From contig NZ_WEGL01000010.1 in NCBI RefSeq assembly GCF_009604455.1, positions 186,001 to 250,000 on the forward strand: a DNA stretch of 64,000 nucleotides, written 5' to 3'. This DNA comes from Streptomyces sp. RB17 (GTDB taxonomy: Bacteria > Actinomycetota > Actinomycetes > Streptomycetales > Streptomycetaceae). The translations under genes and the position numbers were made by a program. Under the pieces are notes generated by a model. That model was not told the origin of the DNA. It saw nothing but the letters and a program-made list of their open reading frames with translations, and made no database searches. How positions within the stretch are numbered: the first letter of the stretch is position 1; every line of letters starts with the position of its first letter. Positions 34,821-42,730 of this stretch are shown here, one piece after another.

Positions 34821-35051
34821 TCAGTCGTCCTCGCCGGGGATACGACCCTGGTCGAGGTCCGCGTTGAACCGCTCGAGCCGCCTTGCCGCAGCGGCGAGAT
34901 CGTGCTTGGCCGCGGCCGTAATGACCAGCAGCTTCCGGGTCAGCGCCATCCGTACGCCCTCCGGGACTTGCAGTGCGCGCACCTTTGCATGCGCTTCCTT
35001 GAGTTGGTCCGCGACCGCCGTGTAGAGCTGGAGTTGGCCGTCGTGTTCCAT
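34821..35051 (-). CDS. Conserved small helical protein, 76 residues
   Basis: A mostly helical acidic protein, MEHDGQLQLYTAVADQLKEA to the end RIPGEDD. Coding is supported by G/C-rich third positions and a compact, well-formed helix pattern. I recognise no family or function. It lies upstream of hupS on the same strand (136-bp gap) and downstream of the leuCD terminator. No ribosome site is obvious, and an in-frame extension to 35234 looks non-coding. Confidence 0.7.
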   Translation of the reverse strand: MEHDGQLQLYTAVADQLKEAHAKVRALQVPEGVRMALTRKLLVITAAAKHDLAAAARRLERFNADLDQGRIPGEDD

Positions 35052-35236
35052 GCACAGATTGTGCCATCTGGGGCGAGTTGTCGCCTGCGCAGGGGGCAAC
35101 TGCCGCCTCGAATGGCCTTCCAGGCACTTGCGGAGGGCGCGGTCCCAGCACTCACGTACCCAGGCAACCGCCTTCGTAACGTGGCGAGTTGAGCGTGAAG
35201 CGAGAAGCTCACGGGGCCGTTCGGGTGCAGACACGG

Positions 35237-35269
35237 CCGTACCCCCGATCGTGGCGATCGGGGGTACGG
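35237..35269 (-). terminator. Terminator of leuCD
   Basis: A perfect 15-bp stem (35237-35251 with 35255-35269) with a three-base loop lies 46 bp past the leuD stop codon. Confidence 0.82.
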
Positions 35270-35315
35270 GCGGGGTGTTGGGGTGGCCGAAACACGACCC
35301 AAACGGGGGTCTGGA

Positions 35316-35909
35316 TCAGGCCTGGAGCGTTCGCGGCTTGTACGACGGCCGCTTCGCCTCGTACGCGGCGATGTCGGGCTCGTTCCGGAGCGTGATGGAG
35401 ATGTCGTCGAGGCCGTTCAGCAGCCGCCAGCGGGAGTTCTCGTCCAGCTCGAAGGAGGCGGTGATGCCCTCGGCGCGAACCTCACGCGCCTCAAGGTCCA
35501 CAGTGACCTCAGCAGTGGGGTCCTGTTCCGTGAGCTCCCACAGCGCGTCCACGATCTTCTGGTCCAGGACGACCGTGAGCAGGCCGTTCTTCAGCGAGTT
35601 GCCCCGGAAGATGTCCGCGAAGCGGGAGGAGATCACGGCCTTGAAGCCGTAGTTCTGCAGCGCCCAGACTGCGTGCTCGCGGGAGGAGCCGGTGCCGAAG
35701 TCGGGGCCGGCGACCAGGACGGTCGCGCCCTGCCGCTCGGGGCGGTTGAGGACGAACTCGGGGTCCTTGCGCCAGGCCTCGAACAGCCCGTCCTCGAACC
35801 CGTCCCGCGTGACCTTCTTGAGCCAGTGAGCAGGGATGATCTGGTCGGTGTCGACGTTGCTGCGGCGCAGCGGGACGGCCCGGCCGGTGTGGGTGGTGAA
35901 GGCTTCCAT
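35316..35909 (-). CDS. leuD: 3-isopropylmalate dehydratase small subunit
   Basis: A 197-residue swivelling domain that, with LeuC, isomerises 2- to 3-isopropylmalate in leucine synthesis. Motifs are VPLRRSNVDTDQIIPA near the N-terminus and VAGPDFGTGSSREHAVWAL. It begins six bases after the leuC stop codon, so the pair is one operon ending at the hairpin 35237-35269. Confidence 0.97.
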   Translation of the reverse strand: MEAFTTHTGRAVPLRRSNVDTDQIIPAHWLKKVTRDGFEDGLFEAWRKDPEFVLNRPERQGATVLVAGPDFGTGSSREHAVWALQNYGFKAVISSRFADIFRGNSLKNGLLTVVLDQKIVDALWELTEQDPTAEVTVDLEAREVRAEGITASFELDENSRWRLLNGLDDISITLRNEPDIAAYEAKRPSYKPRTLQA

Positions 35910-35915
35910 GGCTGA

Positions 35916-37340
35916 TCAGACTCCAGCGGGCACAGAGGTGTCGGACAGGTCGGCGGGCGAGGCCAGGTGGCCCAGGACGGCGGTCGCGGCCGCGACCTGC
36001 GGCGACACCAGGTGCGTACGGCCGCCCTTGCCCTGCCGGCCCTCGAAGTTGCGGTTGGAGGTGGAGGCGGAGCGCTCGCCCGGGGCCAGCTGGTCGGGGT
36101 TCATGCCGAGGCACATCGAGCAGCCCGCGTGCCGCCATTCGGCGCCGGCCTCCTTGAAGACCACGTCCAGACCCTCGGAGACGGCCTGCAGACCCACGCG
36201 CGCGGAGCCCGGGACGACCAGCATCCGTACGCCGTCGGCGACTTTGCGACCCCGCAGCAGGTCCGCGGCGGCGCGCAGGTCCTCGATGCGGCCGTTGGTG
36301 CAGGAGCCTACGAAGACGGTGTCCACCTTGATGGACCGCAGCGGCTGCCCGGCCTCCAACCCCATGTACTCCAGGGCCTTTTCGGCGGCGAAGCGCTCCG
36401 AAGCGTCTTCGTACGAAGCCGGGTCGGGGACGGACGCCGAAAGCGGGGCGCCCTGGCCGGGGTTGGTGCCCCAGGTGACGAACGGGGACAGCGCGTCGGC
36501 GTCGATCACGACCTCGGCGTCGAACTCGGCGTCGTCGTCCGTCTTCAGCGTCTTCCAGTACGCGACGGCCGCGTCCCAGTCGGCGCCCTCGGGGGCGTGC
36601 GGGCGGCCCTTGAGGTACTCGAAGGTGGTCTCGTCGGGGGCGATCATGCCCGCGCGGGCGCCGGCCTCGATCGACATGTTGCAGATGGTCATCCGGGCCT
36701 CCATCGAGAGCTTCTCGATGGCGGAGCCGCGGTACTCCAGGACGTAGCCCTGGCCGCCGCCGGTGCCGATCTTCGCGATGATCGCCAGGATCAGGTCCTT
36801 GGCGGTGACGCCCTCGGGCAGCTCGCCCTCGACGGTGATGGCCATGGTCTTGGGACGGGCCATCGGCAGCGTCTGGGTGGCCAGCACGTGCTCGACCTGG
36901 GAGGTGCCGATGCCGAACGCCAGGGCGCCGAAAGCGCCGTGCGTGGAGGTGTGGGAGTCACCGCAGACCACGGTCGTACCGGGCTGGGTCAGACCCAGCT
37001 GGGGGCCGACGACGTGCACGACGCCCTGCTCGACGTCGCCCAGCGGGTGCAGGCGCACCCCGAACTCGGCGCAGTTCTTGCGCAGCGTCTCCAGCTGGAC
37101 GCGGGAGACCGGGTCGGCGATGGGCTTGTCGATGTCGAGGGTCGGGGTGTTGTGGTCCTCGGTGGCGATGGTGAGGTCGAGGCGGCGCACCTGGCGGCCG
37201 TTCTTGCGCAGCCCGTCGAAGGCCTGCGGGCTGGTCACCTCGTGCAGCAGGTGCAGATCGATGAAGAGGAGGTCGGGCTCGCCCTCGGCGCGCCGGACGA
37301 CATGGTCGTCCCAGACCTTCTCCGCGAGTGTCCTACCCAT
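35916..37340 (-). CDS. leuC: 3-isopropylmalate dehydratase large subunit
   Basis: A 474-residue aconitase-family subunit with the [4Fe-4S] ligands in VFVGSCTNGRIEDL and AGCSMCLGMNPD; VCGDSHTSTHGAFGALAFG is the signature. The ATG at 37340 is preferred because AGGGA precedes it. It is divergent from the IclR regulator NdgR, whose homologues in Streptomyces activate or repress leuCD, and a dyad close to the regulator start may mediate this. Confidence 0.97.
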   Translation of the reverse strand: MGRTLAEKVWDDHVVRRAEGEPDLLFIDLHLLHEVTSPQAFDGLRKNGRQVRRLDLTIATEDHNTPTLDIDKPIADPVSRVQLETLRKNCAEFGVRLHPLGDVEQGVVHVVGPQLGLTQPGTTVVCGDSHTSTHGAFGALAFGIGTSQVEHVLATQTLPMARPKTMAITVEGELPEGVTAKDLILAIIAKIGTGGGQGYVLEYRGSAIEKLSMEARMTICNMSIEAGARAGMIAPDETTFEYLKGRPHAPEGADWDAAVAYWKTLKTDDDAEFDAEVVIDADALSPFVTWGTNPGQGAPLSASVPDPASYEDASERFAAEKALEYMGLEAGQPLRSIKVDTVFVGSCTNGRIEDLRAAADLLRGRKVADGVRMLVVPGSARVGLQAVSEGLDVVFKEAGAEWRHAGCSMCLGMNPDQLAPGERSASTSNRNFEGRQGKGGRTHLVSPQVAAATAVLGHLASPADLSDTSVPAGV

Positions 37341-37515
37341 CGCTTTCCCTTCGGCCGGCAATCGTCCACCGGCCCAACTAGAGATCTTGAGGATGCGGTG
37401 GCTGCCCGTGTGCGGGCCCCATGAAGTCGTGATTCCGGGCGTCCACCGCCGGGCCCGTTGGTCTGCGGGCCGCTGTGTGATTCCAGAGTGGCGCGTTCCA
37501 CGGAAAATTGAACTT

Positions 37516-37536
37516 GCGTTTCACAGAGTGAGACGC
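37516..37536. promoter_or_regulatory. Candidate NdgR operator in the leuC-ndgR gap
   Basis: GCGTTTCAC and GTGAGACGC form an inverted repeat with 8 of 9 matching positions around a 3-bp centre. It ends 12 bp before the ndgR ATG, so binding there would block ndgR expression and could also control leuC. Confidence 0.55.
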
Positions 37537-37548
37537 GAGTATCGTTGC

Positions 37549-38265
37549 ATGGACAACAGTAGCGGCGTCGGCGTTCTGGACAAGGCGGCCCTCGTCCTGA
37601 GCGCTCTGGAGTCCGGTCCGGCCACCCTCGCGGGTCTCGTCGGCGCGACCGGACTGGCACGACCCACGGCTCACCGCCTGGCCGTGGCCTTGGAACACCA
37701 CCGCATGGTGGCACGCGACATGCAGGGCCGTTTCATTCTCGGCCCGCGTCTCGCGGAACTGGCGGCGGCGGCCGGCGAGGACCGCCTGCTCGCGACGGCG
37801 GGCCCCGTGCTCACCCACCTCCGCGATGTCACCGGCGAGAGTGCACAGCTCTACCGACGCCAGGGTGACATGCGGATCTGTGTGGCCGCGGCGGAGCGCC
37901 TGTCCGGCCTCAGGGACACCGTCCCGGTCGGCTCCACGCTCACGATGAAGGCCGGCTCCTCGGCGCAGATCCTGATGGCCTGGGAGGAGCCCGAGCGCCT
38001 GCACCGCGGCCTGCAGGGCGCCCGCTTCACGGCGACGGCCCTGTCGGGCGTACGGCGGCGCGGCTGGGCCCAGTCCATCGGCGAGCGCGAGCCGGGCGTC
38101 GCGTCCGTCTCCGCGCCGGTGCGCGGCCCCTCCAACCGCGTGGTGGCCGCGGTGTCCGTCTCCGGCCCGATCGAGCGCCTGACGCGCCATCCCGGCCGTA
38201 TGCACGCCCAGGCGGTCATCGACGCCGCCGCCCGCCTCTCGGAGGCCCTGCGCCGCTCGGGCTGA
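37549..38265 (+). CDS. ndgR: IclR-family regulator NdgR (AreB)
   Basis: A 238-residue IclR-family protein. The N-terminal winged helix (residues 7-65) has LAGLVGATGLARPTAHRLAVAL as recognition region, followed by an IclR effector domain with DMRICVAAAERLSGLRDTVPVG and the C-terminal APVRGPSNRVVAAVSVSGP. Homologues are known to bind the leuC promoter and to affect amino-acid metabolism and antibiotic production in Streptomyces. The divergent leuCD position supports this. No ribosome site is visible, and the promoter may lie very close to the ATG. Confidence 0.93.
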   Translation: MDNSSGVGVLDKAALVLSALESGPATLAGLVGATGLARPTAHRLAVALEHHRMVARDMQGRFILGPRLAELAAAAGEDRLLATAGPVLTHLRDVTGESAQLYRRQGDMRICVAAAERLSGLRDTVPVGSTLTMKAGSSAQILMAWEEPERLHRGLQGARFTATALSGVRRRGWAQSIGEREPGVASVSAPVRGPSNRVVAAVSVSGPIERLTRHPGRMHAQAVIDAAARLSEALRRSG

Positions 38266-38284
38266 ACCCGGACCCGGGAACGCC

Positions 38285-38322
38285 GAGGAGGGCCTGCCTC
38301 AACGCCGCGGCAGGCCCTCCTC
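38285..38322. terminator. Bidirectional hairpin between ndgR and the DUF4188 gene
   Basis: A perfect 14-bp stem (38285-38298 with 38309-38322) with a 10-base loop separates two convergent genes. Confidence 0.8.
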
Positions 38323-38343
38323 GCTCCCCCGATCCCCCTGCTT

Positions 38344-38853
38344 TCAGCCCGTCTTCTCGGCCACCGGCGCCTGCTGCGAGCGGTACGCGAACCGGTCCTT
38401 GGCGTACCGGCCCCGCCTCTCCAGCGGAACCTGCCCGTGCGCGGCGGCCAGCCCGAACGCCGGCATGTCCCCGTAGATCGCCTCGTACGACCCCTCGGGC
38501 ACGACATAGGCCTCGTGCCAGATACCGACCTGCCCGCGCAGCTTCCCGGTCCGCTCCTTGCGGTTCAGCCGCGCCCAGGCCTTGTGGTGGAAGGCGTCGG
38601 GCGCGGTCGCGTAGGCGTACAGCTTCTCCTTGGACTCCCAGTACTGCACGATGTAGTACGTCCGCGGCGACGCCGTCAGCAGGACCCGGCTGAGCAGGCC
38701 CCGCACGGGGTCCTTCGCCAGCTCCCGCAGCATGCGGAACATCGCCAGCATGACCGGCAGCCACAGGTGCACCGCCCAGAAGCGGTTGATGCGCATGCCG
38801 ATCAGCAGGACGACGACCTCGCCCTTCGCGTCGGCGGTCGTACGGGACACCAT
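38344..38853 (-). CDS. DUF4188-family protein
   Basis: About 169 residues. The core GEVVVLLIGMRINRFWAVHL, a second hydrophobic patch and SPRTYYIVQYWESKEKLYAYA are typical of this monooxygenase-like family (dimeric alpha-beta barrel). Start choice: GGGGGA lies directly in front of one ATG (38859) but six bases before the ATG at 38853, so the second is preferred. It is divergent from a MerR regulator and shares an operator region with it, so it is probably that regulator's target. Function is unknown. Confidence 0.85.
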   Translation of the reverse strand: MVSRTTADAKGEVVVLLIGMRINRFWAVHLWLPVMLAMFRMLRELAKDPVRGLLSRVLLTASPRTYYIVQYWESKEKLYAYATAPDAFHHKAWARLNRKERTGKLRGQVGIWHEAYVVPEGSYEAIYGDMPAFGLAAAHGQVPLERRGRYAKDRFAYRSQQAPVAEKTG

Positions 38854-38881
38854 GACCATTCCCCCTGGTTGGTGAGCGGCG

Positions 38882-38907
38882 CTATCCAAGTACCAATGAT
38901 TGGATAG
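38882..38907. promoter_or_regulatory. MerR-type operator between DUF4188 and merR genes
   Basis: CTATCCAA and TTGGATAG form a perfect 8-bp inverted repeat around 10 bp, and a further half-site TTATCCAA follows at 38913. It lies 28 bp before the regulator ATG in the divergent region. Confidence 0.7.
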
Positions 38908-38935
38908 TGCCCTTATCCAAGAAGGAGCGCAAGAC

Positions 38936-39580
38936 ATGCGGCTGGCCGAACTGAGCAGACGCAGCGGTGTGTCCACCGCGACGATCAAGTACTACCTGCG
39001 CGAAGGCCTGTTGTCGCCGGGCCACCAGATCAACACGACGACGGCGGAGTACGGCGACGGGCATCTGCGCCGGCTGCGGCTGGTGCGCGCGATGATCCAG
39101 GTCGGCGGGCTCCCGGTGGCCACGGTCCGCGAGGTGCTGCGGAACGTCGACGACGACTCCCTCGGCCGCACGATCCGGCTGGGCGCGGCCCTGTGGGCGC
39201 TGCCGCAGGTGCCGGAGCCGGACGAGGACGACGCGTTCGTGCGGGCGGCACACCGCGAGGCGGACGAGCTGCTGGACCGGGTGGGCTGGTCGAACGCGAA
39301 GGAGCTGACAACGATCTCCCCCGCGTACCGCTCCCTGGTGGTCGCGGTGGCCGCGTTCCGCCGGCTCGGTTACGAATGGGGGCACGAACTGCTTGTGTCC
39401 TACGCCAGGTTGATGCACGAGGTGGCCAAACTCGACCTGGACTTCGTGGAGACGCATCCGTCGGAGGCGGAGAGGGTGGAGACCGCGGTGCTCGGCGCCG
39501 TACTGACCGAGCCGATACTGCAGGCGCTGCGCCGGCTGGCCCAGGAGGAGGAGTCCGCGCGCCGCTACGGTTTCGCGTAG
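38936..39580 (+). CDS. MerR-family transcriptional regulator
   Basis: A 214-residue MerR-type regulator. The N-terminal helix-turn-helix is MRLAELSRRSGVSTATIKYY, with the wing LREGLLSPG and EYGDGHLRRLRLVRAM. The C-terminal effector part is long and helical and has no Cys, so it is not a metal or redox sensor. AAGGAG precedes the ATG by about eight bases. It very likely controls itself and the divergent DUF4188 gene through the dyad at 38882-38907. Confidence 0.92.
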   Translation: MRLAELSRRSGVSTATIKYYLREGLLSPGHQINTTTAEYGDGHLRRLRLVRAMIQVGGLPVATVREVLRNVDDDSLGRTIRLGAALWALPQVPEPDEDDAFVRAAHREADELLDRVGWSNAKELTTISPAYRSLVVAVAAFRRLGYEWGHELLVSYARLMHEVAKLDLDFVETHPSEAERVETAVLGAVLTEPILQALRRLAQEEESARRYGFA

Positions 39581-39602
39581 CGCCCGGATACGGCGGTACG
39601 GC

Positions 39603-39632
39603 GAAGGCCCCCCACCGAAGTGGAGGGCCTTC
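39603..39632. terminator. Hairpin between merR and the tRNA cluster
   Basis: A 13-bp stem with one mismatch (39603-39615 with 39620-39632) and a CGAA loop. It can end merR and also the minus-strand tRNA transcript, which stops just above it. Confidence 0.75.
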
Positions 39633-39640
39633 CCTGTGCG

Positions 39641-39713
39641 TACCCCCGACCGGATTCGAACCGGCGCTACCGCCTTGAGAGGGCGGCGTGCTAGGCCGCT
39701 ACACAACGGGGGC
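39641..39713 (-). tRNA. tRNA-Glu (CUC)
   Basis: 73 bases forming a complete cloverleaf on the minus strand. The anticodon loop is CT-CTC-AA between CCGCC/GGCGG stems, and the T arm contains GGTTCGAATCC. The 3' CCA is not encoded. Identical to the copy at 39835-39907. Confidence 0.96.
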
Positions 39714-39741
39714 GTGGACTCTGCGTTTCCGCAGGCCCGAG

Positions 39742-39813
39742 CTGGTCTACCTGGACTCGAACCAAGACTAACTGAACCAGAATCAGTCGTGCTGCCAATT
39801 ACACCATAGACCA
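39742..39813 (-). tRNA. tRNA-Gln (CUG)
   Basis: 72 bases with acceptor TGGTCTA/TAGACCA, anticodon loop TT-CTG-GT between ACTGA/TCAGT stems, and T loop GGTTCGAGTCC. CCA is not encoded. It differs from the other tRNA-Gln in the window by a paired change in the acceptor stem. Confidence 0.96.
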
Positions 39814-39834
39814 ATGATGGTTTAGACCAGTCAG

Positions 39835-39907
39835 TACCCCCGACCGGATTCGAACCGGCGCTACCGCCTTGAGAGGGCGGCGTGCTAGGCCGCTACACAA
39901 CGGGGGC
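39835..39907 (-). tRNA. tRNA-Glu (CUC)
   Basis: 73 bases, identical to the tRNA-Glu at 39641-39713, including the G1-U72 closing pair of the acceptor stem. CCA is not encoded. Confidence 0.96.
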
Positions 39908-39937
39908 CCTAGCGGATCCCGACAAGATCAGGATCAG

Positions 39938-40010
39938 TACCCCCGACCGGATTCGAACCGGCGCTACTGCCTTGAGAGGGCAGCGTGCTAGGCCGCTACA
40001 CAACGGGGGC
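39938..40010 (-). tRNA. tRNA-Glu (CUC), variant anticodon stem
   Basis: 73 bases. It differs from the other two tRNA-Glu genes by a compensated pair in the anticodon stem (CTGCC/GGCAG in place of CCGCC/GGCGG). The anticodon is the same. Confidence 0.96.
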
Positions 40011-40031
40011 TTTGCAGATGAGCTCTGCGAG

Positions 40032-40103
40032 CTGGCCTACCTGGACTCGAACCAAGACTAACTGAACCAGAATCAGTCGTGCTGCCAATTACACCATAGG
40101 CCA
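40032..40103 (-). tRNA. tRNA-Gln (CUG)
   Basis: 72 bases with acceptor TGGCCTA/TAGGCCA. It is the first tRNA of the minus-strand cluster, whose order of transcription is Gln-Glu-Glu-Gln-Glu. CCA is not encoded. Confidence 0.96.
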
Positions 40104-40193
40104 CTGGAACTCAAGCCCCTGCGGGGTTCTCGTTCTAGCATGCTCCTCGGGGCTCCGGCCTTCCGGCCTGCTCCCCTCGGCGCAGGAAGAACA

Positions 40194-40925
40194 TTACCCG
40201 AAGGTGGACGGGGCTCCAAAACGGGTATCCGCGCGGACGAGGGCGGGGAGTTCGGCGAGGGTCGAGATCCGGCGGCAGACGACCTCCCCGACGGCCTGTG
40301 CGGAGCCCGTCCCGCGATCGATCCACACGGACAGCAGTCCGGCCTCGGCGGCGCCCCGCCCGTCGATCTCCGGGTGGTCGCCGACGTACGCCACCTCGTG
40401 CGGGGGCAGCTCCAGCGCCTCGCACGCCGCCAGGAAGGCGCCGGCCTGCGGCTTGGAGACGCCCAGCTCGGCGGCGCACAGCACGACCTCGAAGCGGTCG
40501 AGGAGACCGAGGGTGCGCAGCTTGTGCTCCTGGACCCTGAGGCTGGAGTTGGACAGCACCGCGTGCCGGTGGCTGAGGGAGAGGATCTCCAGGGCGGGCA
40601 GGACGTCCGGGAAGAGGCTCCAGGCGGCCTCGTAGTGCCCGATGTAGCGCTGGAACCAGGCGTCGCACTCGGCGTCGGTGAGTTCGGCGTCGAGAAACAC
40701 CCGTACGCGATCACGCCGCTGGCCCTCGAACGTGACCTCCCCCGCCGAGAACCGCCCCCACTGCCGGTCGGTGATCTCCCGCCACCGGCCGAGCGCCTCC
40801 TCGGGGCTGCCGTACCCCGCGAGCAGCCCTTCCGCCGCCAGATGCGCCCGCATGCCCTCGCGGTCGGCGGTCGTGTAGTCGAACAGGGTGTCGTCCACGT
40901 CCCAGACCACGGCTCTGATCGTCAT
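40194..40925 (-). CDS. HAD-superfamily hydrolase
   Basis: A 243-residue haloacid-dehalogenase-type phosphatase. Motif I is VVWDVDDTLFDY (nucleophile Asp at 9), motif II is AVLSNSS, the motif III Lys is in LGVSKPQAGAF, and motif IV is VAYVGDHPEIDG. The helical cap after motif I (C1 type) suits small phosphate esters. The substrate is unknown. It lies just upstream of the tRNA cluster and is divergent from a small RelE-like gene. Confidence 0.92.
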   Translation of the reverse strand: MTIRAVVWDVDDTLFDYTTADREGMRAHLAAEGLLAGYGSPEEALGRWREITDRQWGRFSAGEVTFEGQRRDRVRVFLDAELTDAECDAWFQRYIGHYEAAWSLFPDVLPALEILSLSHRHAVLSNSSLRVQEHKLRTLGLLDRFEVVLCAAELGVSKPQAGAFLAACEALELPPHEVAYVGDHPEIDGRGAAEAGLLSVWIDRGTGSAQAVGEVVCRRISTLAELPALVRADTRFGAPSTFG

Positions 40926-40966
40926 GCCACCGACGGTACCGCCGAACGGCTGGGAGACTGGGCGGT

Positions 40967-41185
40967 ATGAGGGACGTCCAGTGCACCGTCGAGGCCCGCG
41001 CCACGTACGACACCCTGCCCGCTGAGCGCCGGGCCCAGCTGGACAAGGCGGTGCGCATACTGGCCCGAGACCCGTTCCGGAAGACCTCGACCGCGCCGCT
41101 GGGACCGGACGAGCACCTGCGCCGGGCGTACGTCGCCCCTGGTCTCAAGCTGGAGTACATGGTGGACGAGGCCGACGCCCAGTGA
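40967..41185 (+). CDS. Orphan RelE/ParE-like small protein
   Basis: A 72-residue protein, VEARATYDTLPAERRAQLDK then DPFRKTSTAPLGPDEHLRRA and YVAPGLKLEYMV. The alpha-alpha-beta-beta-beta order and an Arg-rich strand followed by LEYMV resemble RelE/ParE toxins. No antitoxin gene is next to it, and typical RelE catalytic residues at the very C-terminus cannot be confirmed. It may be a domesticated member rather than a toxin. Confidence 0.65.
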   Translation: MRDVQCTVEARATYDTLPAERRAQLDKAVRILARDPFRKTSTAPLGPDEHLRRAYVAPGLKLEYMVDEADAQ

Positions 41186-41195
41186 CCGACGCAAC

Positions 41196-41231
41196 AGGGG
41201 CGGCACCCGGAACCCTCCGGATGCCGCCCCT
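41196..41231. terminator. Hairpin between the RelE-like gene and gltX
   Basis: AGGGGCGGCA (41196-41205) pairs with TGCCGCCCCT (41222-41231), and an inner CCGG/CCGG pair extends it. It lies between two convergent genes. Confidence 0.75.
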
Positions 41232-41245
41232 GACGCATGGGTCGG

Positions 41246-42730
41246 CTACGCGCTCAGCTTCACCAGTGCCGCGTCGATGCGGGCCAGGGTCTTCTCCCTG
41301 CCCAGGACTTCCAGGGACTCGAAGAGGGGCAGGCCGACGGTGCGGCCGGTGACGGCGACGCGGACCGGGGCCTGGGCCTTGCCGAGCTTGAGCCCGTACA
41401 CCTCGCCGGCGGCCAGGACGGCCTCCTTCAGGGACTCGGGGGAGCTCCAGTCGGCCGACTCCAGCTTCTCGCGGGCCGTGCGGAGCAGGGCGTCGGAGCC
41501 CTCCTTCATCGCCTTGGTCCAGGAGGCCTCGTCCTCGACCGGCTCCGGCAGGAAGAGGAAGTCGACGTTGTCGGTGATCTCCGACAGCACCTTCAGGCGG
41601 GTCTGGGCGTGCGGCGCGATCGCCTGCCACTTGACCTCGTCGAAGGCCTCGGGCGCCCAGGGCGCGAACGGGGCCTTCAGCCACGGGCGGCAGCGCTCGG
41701 TGAACTCCTTCACATCCAGCATGCGGATGTGGTCGCCGTTGATCGCCTCGCACTTCTTCAGGTCGAAGCGCGCCGGGTTGGGGTTCACGTCGCAGATGTC
41801 GAACGCGGCGACCATCTCGTCGATCGTGAAGACGTCCTGGTCCGCGGAGAGCGACCAGCCCAGCAGGGACAGGTAGTTGAGCAGGCCCTCGGGCAGGAAG
41901 CCCTGCTCGCGGTAGAGGTTCAGGGACGACTGCGGGTCGCGCTTGGAGAGCTTCTTGTTGCCCTCGCCCATCACGTACGGCAGGTGGCCGAACTGCGGGG
42001 TCTGCTTGGCGATGCCCAGCTCCGTCAGCGCCTTGTAGAGGGCGATCTGGCGGGGGGTGGAGGAGAGCAGGTCCTCGCCGCGCAGGACGTGGGTGATCTC
42101 CATCAGGGCGTCGTCGACCGGGTTCACCAGCGTGTACAGCGGGGCGCCGTTCGCGCGGACGATGCCGTAGTCCGGCACGTTCTCCGGGGTGAAGGTCAGC
42201 TCGCCGCGCACCAGGTCGGTGAAGGTGATCGTCTCGTCCGGCATGCGGAAGCGGACGATCGGGGTGCGGCCCTGGGCCCGGTACTCCTCGACCTGCGCCT
42301 CGGTCAGGTCGCGGCAGTGGCCGTCGTAGCCGGACGGTTTGCCGGCGGCGCGGGCGGCCTCGCGGCGGGCGTCCAGCTCCTCCTGGGAGCAGTAGCAGTG
42401 GTAGGCGTGGCCGGCGTCCAGGAGCTTCTGGGCGACGTCCTGGTAGATGCCCATGCGCTGCGACTGGCGGTACGGCGCGTGCGGGCCGCCGACCTCCGGG
42501 CCCTCGTCCCAGTCGAAACCGAGCCAGCGCATCGCGTCGAGCAGCTGGTGGTAGGACTCCTCGGAGTCGCGGGCGGCGTCGGTGTCCTCGATCCGGAAGA
42601 CCAGGGTGCCCTGGTGGTGCCGGGCGAACGCCCAGTTGAACAGGGCGGTGCGGACCAGGCCCACGTGCGGGTTACCGGTGGGCGAGGGACAGAAACGGAC
42701 GCGTACGGGTGAGCCGGATGCGCTAGCCAC
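41246..42730 (-). CDS. gltX: Glutamyl-tRNA synthetase
   Basis: A 494-residue class I synthetase. The HIGH-type motif is PSPTGNPHVGL (about residues 16-26) and the KMSKS-type motif is KKLSKRD. In actinobacteria lacking GlnRS, this enzyme charges both tRNA-Glu and tRNA-Gln, and the latter is then amidated by GatCAB. That agrees with the Glu/Gln-only tRNA cluster 1.1 kb away. The start is GTG 42730, overlapping the stop of the FAH gene by eight bases, so the two are translationally coupled; a TTG three codons upstream is possible. Confidence 0.97.
   Translation of the reverse strand: MASASGSPVRVRFCPSPTGNPHVGLVRTALFNWAFARHHQGTLVFRIEDTDAARDSEESYHQLLDAMRWLGFDWDEGPEVGGPHAPYRQSQRMGIYQDVAQKLLDAGHAYHCYCSQEELDARREAARAAGKPSGYDGHCRDLTEAQVEEYRAQGRTPIVRFRMPDETITFTDLVRGELTFTPENVPDYGIVRANGAPLYTLVNPVDDALMEITHVLRGEDLLSSTPRQIALYKALTELGIAKQTPQFGHLPYVMGEGNKKLSKRDPQSSLNLYREQGFLPEGLLNYLSLLGWSLSADQDVFTIDEMVAAFDICDVNPNPARFDLKKCEAINGDHIRMLDVKEFTERCRPWLKAPFAPWAPEAFDEVKWQAIAPHAQTRLKVLSEITDNVDFLFLPEPVEDEASWTKAMKEGSDALLRTAREKLESADWSSPESLKEAVLAAGEVYGLKLGKAQAPVRVAVTGRTVGLPLFESLEVLGREKTLARIDAALVKLSA

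Noticed and set aside
39641..40103. Repeated blocks that could look like a CRISPR array or direct repeats
   Set aside because: The blocks are complete tRNA cloverleaves of 72-73 bases with intact anticodons, not short repeats with spacers.
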